Of a DNA stretch of 64,000 nucleotides, positions 58,106 to 64,000 are shown one piece after another. The stretch lies in NCBI GenBank assembly GCA_001464735.1, contig LNDU01000030.1, positions 1 through 64,000 on the forward strand. Reading direction: 5' to 3'. Source of the DNA: Nitrospira sp. Ga0074138 (GTDB taxonomy: Bacteria > Nitrospirota > Nitrospiria > Nitrospirales > Nitrospiraceae). A program made the translations under genes and the position numbers. The notes under the pieces were generated by a model. It was not told where the DNA came from and did not search any database. It saw nothing but the letters and a program-made list of their open reading frames with translations. Numbering within the stretch: position 1 is the first letter of the stretch; each line of letters opens with the position of its first letter.

Positions 58106-58717
58106 CTACGCGACAGCCGGAAAGCTGGTCTTCCGCCGCAACCAGGTCCAAGAGCCGAGACCAAAGAGGCCGGTGGCGTAGAGCACAAGGCTCGCCGGAA
58201 TGGCGACGGGCTGCATATCGAACTTGGCTATACCGCTGAGGAAGAACGTCGCCAACCCCTCATGCTTGCCGCTTTCGAACAGATGGTTCCAGGAGACGGT
58301 AAACTCTCGAGTCTCCGGATTGTACTGGCCCGTCGCCAGGCCGCCGATGTCCCATGTCTTATGAAAGTCACCGCGACTGGAACCGAAGAACAGCGATGAC
58401 AGGTCGACCGAGATCGAGGAACCGGAAATCATCGCGGTCGGAGCCGATTCGCCAGTGAACCCCGAGGTGAAGAGGGAATAGGTCTCGCAAGCCTTGTCGA
58501 TGGATGGCACAAGCTCGCCGATGGATTGGAACTGCCCCAGTTTCAATGTTCCGTCTTGGCCGAGCAAACGATCCATCATCGCACTGTGCTTGCCGTCGTA
58601 GTTGACGGCCCCTCCCGTCAACTCCAACTGGGACATCATCACCGCGCCGGCTGGCGCCGCGAGGGCCAGGCTGGCACTCAATAGGCCGATGGTCATCAAG
58701 AGCGAAAATGGTTTCAT
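58106..58717 (-). CDS. Secreted protein with PEP/VPLPA-type C-terminal sorting signal
   Basis: Signal peptide and C-terminus VAIPASLVLYATGLFGLGSWTWLRRKTSFPAVA. Confidence 0.82.
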   Translation of the reverse strand: MKPFSLLMTIGLLSASLALAAPAGAVMMSQLELTGGAVNYDGKHSAMMDRLLGQDGTLKLGQFQSIGELVPSIDKACETYSLFTSGFTGESAPTAMISGSSISVDLSSLFFGSSRGDFHKTWDIGGLATGQYNPETREFTVSWNHLFESGKHEGLATFFLSGIAKFDMQPVAIPASLVLYATGLFGLGSWTWLRRKTSFPAVA

Positions 58718-58844
58718 GAGAGAGATCCTTTCGTTAGATGATGGTGATTGAGAACTTATCTGCTAATGAATCCGAACTATGACGCCTCTGTGTAATCATT
58801 TCTTATTCCAGCAAAATGTTTATACAAGCCGTGGAGAACATCAA

Positions 58845-58883
58845 CGTAAGATTTGGGTTCAGATTCTGTAAATCATGCATTAA
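58845..58883 (-). promoter_or_regulatory. Pho-box-like repeats upstream of VPLPA-type protein 58106-58717
   Basis: Minus strand TTAATG-catga-TTTACA-gaatc-TGAACC-caaat-CTTACG. Confidence 0.45.
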
Positions 58884-58899
58884 GATTTGATGATGTTTC

Positions 58900-59376
58900 A
58901 TGTGCGCACAAAACCCACAGACGCACCATCGCCCTCGGTGGGATTCGTCCCTGAAACTTAGCTCCCTTGCTCACGCCGTTTACGAAGAGCTCGAACAATC
59001 AGATTCCCGCCGTAGACGTGCTGCTGGCCTGATGGTATGGCTTCGAGTCCGGCTCGCCGTGCCCAGAGAGGAACGGGTCGAGTTGCTTCATCGCCTGCGG
59101 ACGCTCTTAGAAGGGCTGCCGATTGCGACGCAGTTGGACTGGGACCTGGCTGAGGCGGATGATGCCAGCCAGACCCCCTCGGGACCAGCTGATCGCACCG
59201 TGCCGGCGCTCCATTTTATGCCCCAGGTGCATAGCGCCTCCCCTGGATCGTCATTCAGCTACGGAATCCGGGCTCAATGGATGCTGCTCGTGATGGCCAC
59301 CGTCTTCATACTGTCACTGTATTTGCGCCATCGAATTGCCCGCCTACCCTTCGCTCCTGTCCAGGGGGACGAGTAG
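58900..59376 (+). CDS. Hypothetical protein with one C-terminal TM
   Basis: 158-aa ORF, C-terminal WMLLVMATVFILSLYLRHRIARL. Confidence 0.45.
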   Translation: MCAQNPQTHHRPRWDSSLKLSSLAHAVYEELEQSDSRRRRAAGLMVWLRVRLAVPREERVELLHRLRTLLEGLPIATQLDWDLAEADDASQTPSGPADRTVPALHFMPQVHSASPGSSFSYGIRAQWMLLVMATVFILSLYLRHRIARLPFAPVQGDE

Positions 59377-59486
59377 GGAAATGTGTGCTGCGAATTACCG
59401 CATCGAAGTAAGAGCGAAGAACTGGCAAGGCGGAACAAAAGCAGCTAAGAGGTTATGACTATTGCAACAGAATAGGCGGGACCGCG

Positions 59487-59990
59487 CTAGACCGAGTGTA
59501 GGAGTTCGGGCAGCCAGACATCGATGAGCTGACGAATGCGCCGCTCATCGCTTCGATGAAGTTTGGTGAAGCGCAGGCCGATCGCACCATCGGCTATGGA
59601 GCGCACAACTGCCTCCTCAATCGCCACCGGGACAGAATTATCCGAATACTGGAATTCTAGTTCCAGTCGCGAGCCAATCCTCATTGAGGCAGTGGAACGA
59701 ATTCGGCATCCACGAATCGACAGATTCTCAATCACCCCCTCATGCCCCACTCCGGAAGCGGGTGAAGATCGGTGAGATTTAAACCAGACCGGGAAAGACA
59801 CCTCGACGCGATCAAAGCTGCGACGAGGATTGGGCGTGCGGCGGCCGAGGAATGTTCGAAAGCGATAGGCACAGAGCTGGCACCGAAACGGATAAATCGT
59901 CAGACCGGTCAGCAGAACATCAGACAATGATGTTCTAGTCGCGAAGCGGATTTTTCCCGCCCTGCAAGCGGGACAGTGGAGAATGGACAT
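59487..59990 (-). CDS. PilZ domain protein with N-terminal zinc ribbon
   Basis: CPAC/CQLC ribbon; RRSFDRVEVSFPVWF...GVIENLSIRGCRI...IGLRFTKL. Confidence 0.82.
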   Translation of the reverse strand: MSILHCPACRAGKIRFATRTSLSDVLLTGLTIYPFRCQLCAYRFRTFLGRRTPNPRRSFDRVEVSFPVWFKSHRSSPASGVGHEGVIENLSIRGCRIRSTASMRIGSRLELEFQYSDNSVPVAIEEAVVRSIADGAIGLRFTKLHRSDERRIRQLIDVWLPELLHSV

Positions 59991-60108
59991 TTGGCGTTCA
60001 CGCCTCCTTGATGTTCATCGCATCCCGGCATTGTTTGGAAAGGTCTGTTTCGTTTCGGGCGCTGAACGCGCCCCGGCCTTCGAGTATCGAGTGGATCAAC
60101 CGCTCAGC

Positions 60109-61551
60109 CTACTCCTTGTCGTCATCCTCCTGGCCCTCATCGTCACCCCTATCCTGGTCATAGCCGGGCCGAATGAAGGTGCCAAGGTCGGTCGCTGCCA
60201 CCTTGTACGCATGCAACACCCCCGGGAGGAGTTTGTAACTGCCGTCGTTGGGAAGATCGAACATCTCATTGACCACGCCATCTGCGACATCGGCGGTCGT
60301 GAAACAACCGGTGGTCAAGCCAAGCGGGCACTGGATCGAGCCGGCGAAAGGATCGGCATCGCTCATGCGGAAATACACGTCGAACTGCTGACCGATCCCA
60401 TTCTGGGTCACGCTGTAGTCATTGTCCGTACCCGTCACCAGCACATAGCTGCCGTCCTTCAAACGTGGCCCGACGGCCAGCCCTTCCCATTTCTCAGGAA
60501 CCTTGTTGCCGAATTCCGGCAACGTATCGACGGCGAGGTCAAGAAGCGGAACGGCCTGTTTCGTGACCTTTCCGGTCGGGCACGCAGCAGCCGCAAACGC
60601 CGGGGCAGGAGGACTGAAATCAGTTGCGCCTGTGATGTCAATCCGGAAAAGTTTTTTGTTAGACGGTGAGAGTTCCGCGCCGACGCCGATACCTCGGTTG
60701 TTGCGTTCGAGGACGAGGAACTCATGATCGTTGATGGCGAACAGGGCGGAAATCCCGCGTCCCTGGCTGGAGCCTTCCATCTGATACGCATATTGCGCAA
60801 CGGCCGTGCCGGTCCCGGCGCTGAACTTGACGATGCGGTTGCACAGCCCGCCGGAGCCTCCCTCATCGAGCATGGCACTTTGCAGCATCGCATAGACGTA
60901 GGCGCCATCGGGGCTGATGGCCAGACCTTCAAAGCCGCGGTTGGTCCGCTTGCCGGCAGTGTTGCCGATGTCGTTGGCATAGTTCGGCATGTTCGCAGCG
61001 CTACGTGGGATCAGGTTGGCCGGGGTGACGAAGGACCGCACCCGCTTTCCCTTTTTGTCGAACTCGTAGAGGGAGGGACCATATTCATCCGATACATAGA
61101 AATGACGATTGTGAGAATTGATGACGAACCCTTCCGGGTCGAACGCATTGCCGAGAACGTTCGTCGGGCTCGGGGCCAACCCATTCATGGGATTGCCGAA
61201 CTCATCCTTGAAGATGATGGTCTCGCGGATTGTGAAACCACTGATCGCGCCGGTCTTTTTGTCGACCTTCAATCGAAAGCGCTGAACACGAGTCTGGTAG
61301 TCAAGCGAACCCCCACCGGGGCCACGATCGGAAAGTCCATACCACTGTTTCCGTTGGGCATCGTAATAAAGATCCGAGAAGTACCCGACCCGACCGGTAT
61401 TGGCGTCCGTGCCGCCGCTGCGGTCGAGCAGAGCACCCTCGAGCGCGAGGCCGTTCACAAATTCAGGTGCGGCCAGCACGATAGGGGCCATTGCAGCCAA
61501 AATCAGGCTCATCGCCATAGCCGTCATCACATGACACAGAGATCTCATCAT
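60109..61551 (-). CDS. Esterase-like activity of phytase family protein
   Basis: NGLALEGALLDRSGGTDANTGRVGYFSDLYYD...GLSDRGPGG...FDPEGFVINSHNRHFYVSDEYGPSLYEFD...NRGFEGLAISPDG; acidic tail RGDDEGQEDDDKE. Confidence 0.88.
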   Translation of the reverse strand: MMRSLCHVMTAMAMSLILAAMAPIVLAAPEFVNGLALEGALLDRSGGTDANTGRVGYFSDLYYDAQRKQWYGLSDRGPGGGSLDYQTRVQRFRLKVDKKTGAISGFTIRETIIFKDEFGNPMNGLAPSPTNVLGNAFDPEGFVINSHNRHFYVSDEYGPSLYEFDKKGKRVRSFVTPANLIPRSAANMPNYANDIGNTAGKRTNRGFEGLAISPDGAYVYAMLQSAMLDEGGSGGLCNRIVKFSAGTGTAVAQYAYQMEGSSQGRGISALFAINDHEFLVLERNNRGIGVGAELSPSNKKLFRIDITGATDFSPPAPAFAAAACPTGKVTKQAVPLLDLAVDTLPEFGNKVPEKWEGLAVGPRLKDGSYVLVTGTDNDYSVTQNGIGQQFDVYFRMSDADPFAGSIQCPLGLTTGCFTTADVADGVVNEMFDLPNDGSYKLLPGVLHAYKVAATDLGTFIRPGYDQDRGDDEGQEDDDKE

Positions 61552-61602
61552 TACCTCCGATAGTTGAGTGACAGTCGAGTATTCAGAAAGTTCGGCGCCC
61601 TA

Positions 61603-62733
61603 TCACTGGTTCTTCAAGAAGGCATCACGGGCCACGATGCCGCGATCCGTCTGATCGGTGAAGAAGCCGTCAATTCCAGTCCTCAAGAAGACCTTGATTT
61701 CTCCTGCCCCATCACCCAACGCGTTGGGGTCGCTGGACGACTTGAAATTGCTCGGCAGAAAGACGTTCTCGGAGCGGAAGGTGTAGGGATGCACCTGGAG
61801 CCCCACTGCATGGGCATCTTGGACAAAGCGAGTGGCGCTCGAGAGGTTCAGATTCCCGGCAGAGTCGAGAGGGAGGATGAAGCGCTTCTCAGGACCCACT
61901 CCTTTGGCATACGAGGCGATCTGGGCCAATCCGGCTGGAGTCGCCATCTGCTCATAGGTGAGCGTCCCGCCACCCGCTTCCACATCATAGGGCTTGCCCT
62001 CGATCCAGAGCAGTTGAACCAGAGGGATCCGTGTCATGCCCTTCAACTTGCGCAGATTGTTGATCTCAAATGACTGGATGAAGACCTGCGCGTTACGCCC
62101 CTCGTAGCCGTTCCGGCGTAACACTTTCACCAGCGGCTCTTCAAGCGGAAGCCCTAGACGGTCGAAATAGGTCGGATGTTTGGTTTCCGGATAGAGTCCG
62201 ATGCGGCGATCGAGGAGCTTTTCATAAGCCTGGGCCAGCTCGATAATTTCCTGGAAGGTCGGAATCTCAAACTGACCGTCAAACCGGGCATTGGCTGGCC
62301 GGATACCGGGAATGCGCTCGATGGCCCGCAGTGTCTTGATTTCATTGAGAGTGAAATCCTCGCTAAACCAACCCGTGACCGTGACCCCATCGACCGTCTT
62401 GGTGGTCTTGCGTCCGGCAAACTCAGGCCTGCTCGACACATCTGTGGTGAGATCAAGCACATTGTCATGGCGGGCAACCAGATAGCCGTCTTTCGTGATG
62501 ACGAGATCCGGCTCAATAAAATCGGCCCCCTGAAGAATCGCCGTCGCATAGGAGGCCAGCGTGTGTTCAGGCACATATCCGCTCGCCCCACGATGAGCAA
62601 TCACAATGGGCTTGCCCTGGTCATCTGATGGCCGTCCCCTTCGTTCTGCGTCGTCGGCACTCACTCCTACCGCCGTCAGACAGACCAGCGCGGTCACTGC
62701 CAATAACATCTTGTTTCTTACGACACGAAGCAT
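61603..62733 (-). CDS. glpQ: Glycerophosphodiester phosphodiesterase
   Basis: PIVIAHRGASGYVPEHTLASYATAILQGADFIEPDLVITKDGYLVARHDNVLDLTTDV. Confidence 0.94.
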   Translation of the reverse strand: MLRVVRNKMLLAVTALVCLTAVGVSADDAERRGRPSDDQGKPIVIAHRGASGYVPEHTLASYATAILQGADFIEPDLVITKDGYLVARHDNVLDLTTDVSSRPEFAGRKTTKTVDGVTVTGWFSEDFTLNEIKTLRAIERIPGIRPANARFDGQFEIPTFQEIIELAQAYEKLLDRRIGLYPETKHPTYFDRLGLPLEEPLVKVLRRNGYEGRNAQVFIQSFEINNLRKLKGMTRIPLVQLLWIEGKPYDVEAGGGTLTYEQMATPAGLAQIASYAKGVGPEKRFILPLDSAGNLNLSSATRFVQDAHAVGLQVHPYTFRSENVFLPSNFKSSSDPNALGDGAGEIKVFLRTGIDGFFTDQTDRGIVARDAFLKNQ

Positions 62734-62776
62734 GTTGGCCTCCTTGTGAGGAGAGACAATGAAGTATTCTGTTCTC

Positions 62777-62816
62777 CTTAGTTAGGATAGGCATGGTTCT
62801 GCTTGTCCTAACTAAG
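62777..62816. promoter_or_regulatory. 11-bp inverted repeat in the glpQ leader
   Basis: CTTAGTTAGGA ... TCCTAACTAAG, 18-nt spacer, upstream of the glpQ-like start at 62733. Confidence 0.5.
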
Positions 62817-62942
62817 AATTGGATTGACTGTGTTACCCCTACCGTGCGTGATGGTGGTGACAATCGCGAAATGGCAGGACTTCCACAGTCCCGCATGTTT
62901 CGCTCGTGAGCGAATGGAGTTCCACCACTCTATGTGCGAGAC

Positions 62943-63629
62943 TTAGGCTGCGAATCGCTTCCGCACGAACGCGAGACCCGACAACCCACTCAGAAACATC
63001 AGCGCAGCTCCGGGCAAGGGAACGGCGGCAACTGCTGTCGTTCCGACCCAGGCTGATGTGCCTCCTGGCTGCAGGTTCTGAATGTGGGACGCCAGGATGT
63101 AGCTCCCCGATCCTCCACCAGGGAGTGAGAAGAAGTGGAAATCACTTTCGGCCAAATCCTGTCCGGTGGCACTGAGTTGGAACGACAGAGTTTGTCCATT
63201 CGCAAGAAAATTATTGCTCGTATACTCAAACTTCCCATCGAAGTAGCCGTCCCCGTCCGCCTTCAACCCGGCCAGCGTGGAGGTGGTCAACGGAGCCAGC
63301 AGCGTCGCATAGGTCCCCGTTGCCGCACTGATATTCGAAAACACGAGTTGATTGGGATTCGTGGTTCCATGCAAAAAGTTGAAATACAGCGAATCCAGCT
63401 TCGACCCGGCTCCGGCGTTGTTTACGATGTCAAAGCGCACCGACGTGCCAAGATCCGTCAATGTGACGGTTCCCATGGGGGGCACCGCCCCAGTAGCTGG
63501 ACTAAAGACGTAATTGAGGTTGTACACTGTCATGGCCTCGGCAGGCGCCGAAAAGACGGACAAGGCCGACCAGAGTAGAAGTCCGGCTATCGGTTTACCA
63601 AAAGCCTTCACCCTCGCCTGTGTGATCAT
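62943..63629 (-). CDS. Secreted VPLPA-CTERM protein
   Basis: Signal peptide and C-terminus VPLPGAALMFLSGLSGLAFVRKRFAA. Confidence 0.9.
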   Translation of the reverse strand: MITQARVKAFGKPIAGLLLWSALSVFSAPAEAMTVYNLNYVFSPATGAVPPMGTVTLTDLGTSVRFDIVNNAGAGSKLDSLYFNFLHGTTNPNQLVFSNISAATGTYATLLAPLTTSTLAGLKADGDGYFDGKFEYTSNNFLANGQTLSFQLSATGQDLAESDFHFFSLPGGGSGSYILASHIQNLQPGGTSAWVGTTAVAAVPLPGAALMFLSGLSGLAFVRKRFAA

Positions 63630-63877
63630 AGGTTATTCCTAATCAAGTTAGTTGATACCCGTACCTGACCGAAGCTCGGGATGGTGGGTGGACCTCCCAA
63701 AAAAGCGGGAGCCTTGCTCTGCGCCGCTTGCTTCGCTCATGAGCGAAATGGGGCCCCACCACCCCTTGCCTTGCAGATGAGGACTTCACGATGCGTTTCC
63801 GCCGGCGCGAGGCCCGACAACCCACTCACGCGGATGGCCGGCGGGCCTCACTGGACCCGCCGACTCCACCACGGTTG

Positions 63878-64000
63878 TTACACGGCTAATTTCCTACGCA
63901 CCGCTGCATACAGACCCAGCAGTCCCGATCCGAACAGCCACGCCGCCGCCGGTACCGGAACCGCCGCAATATTGGCGATGCTGCCGCCGAAAATGGTCGT
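63878..64000 (-). CDS. C-terminal end of another PEP/VPLPA-type protein, truncated by the window
   Basis: Manual translation TTIFGGSIANIAAVPVPAAAWLFGSGLLGLYAAVRRKLAV*. Confidence 0.85.
   Translation of the reverse strand, partial: TTIFGGSIANIAAVPVPAAAWLFGSGLLGLYAAVRRKLAV

Noticed and set aside
59983-60669. 228-aa plus-strand ORF over the phytase-like gene
   Set aside because: Antisense to a supported CDS.
1-64000. CRISPR arrays, tRNA or rRNA genes
   Set aside because: No regularly spaced repeat-spacer pattern and no cloverleaf or rRNA signature recognised by eye; a tRNAscan/cmscan run would be decisive.

Overview
The window looks like a chromosomal segment from a Nitrospira-type bacterium (inferred from gene content; not tested by search). 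Four parts are visible. (1) 0-4 kb: decayed accessory DNA with a LexA-like gene carrying an in-frame stop, a degenerate tyrosine-recombinase fragment, a MITE-like inverted-repeat element, a CBS protein and a frameshifted CYTH-CHAD gene. (2) 4.2-31 kb: a large exopolysaccharide/exosortase locus, mostly on the minus strand. It holds a secretion ATPase, tyrosine autokinase, Wzz-like protein, beta-barrel, export protein, PrsT-like TPR lipoprotein, WecA-like transferase, exosortase-EpsI fusion, glycosyltransferases, methyltransferases, O-antigen ligase, flippase and AsnB, plus a divergent two-domain NodB-like/SGNH lipoprotein. (3) 31-53 kb: orphan response regulators, PhoX, pyruvoyl arginine decarboxylase next to a deoxyhypusine-synthase-like gene, an RMD1/DUF155 protein, a chlorite dismutase, a 5'-nucleotidase and others. 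(4) 53-64 kb: PstS-like protein, OprP-like porin, phytase-like esterase, GlpQ-like phosphodiesterase and several VPLPA/PEP-CTERM proteins. The main observation is a recurring 11-bp-phased direct repeat, (T/G)TAAC(A/G)-N5-(T/G)TAAC(A/G), resembling PhoB/PhoP boxes. It lies ahead of the three apparent transcription units of the exopolysaccharide locus and ahead of many phosphate-scavenging genes. This suggests one phosphate-starvation regulon joining exosortase-dependent matrix production to phosphorus acquisition. Two paralogous small membrane proteins (47 and 58 aa) missing from the ORF track were also found.
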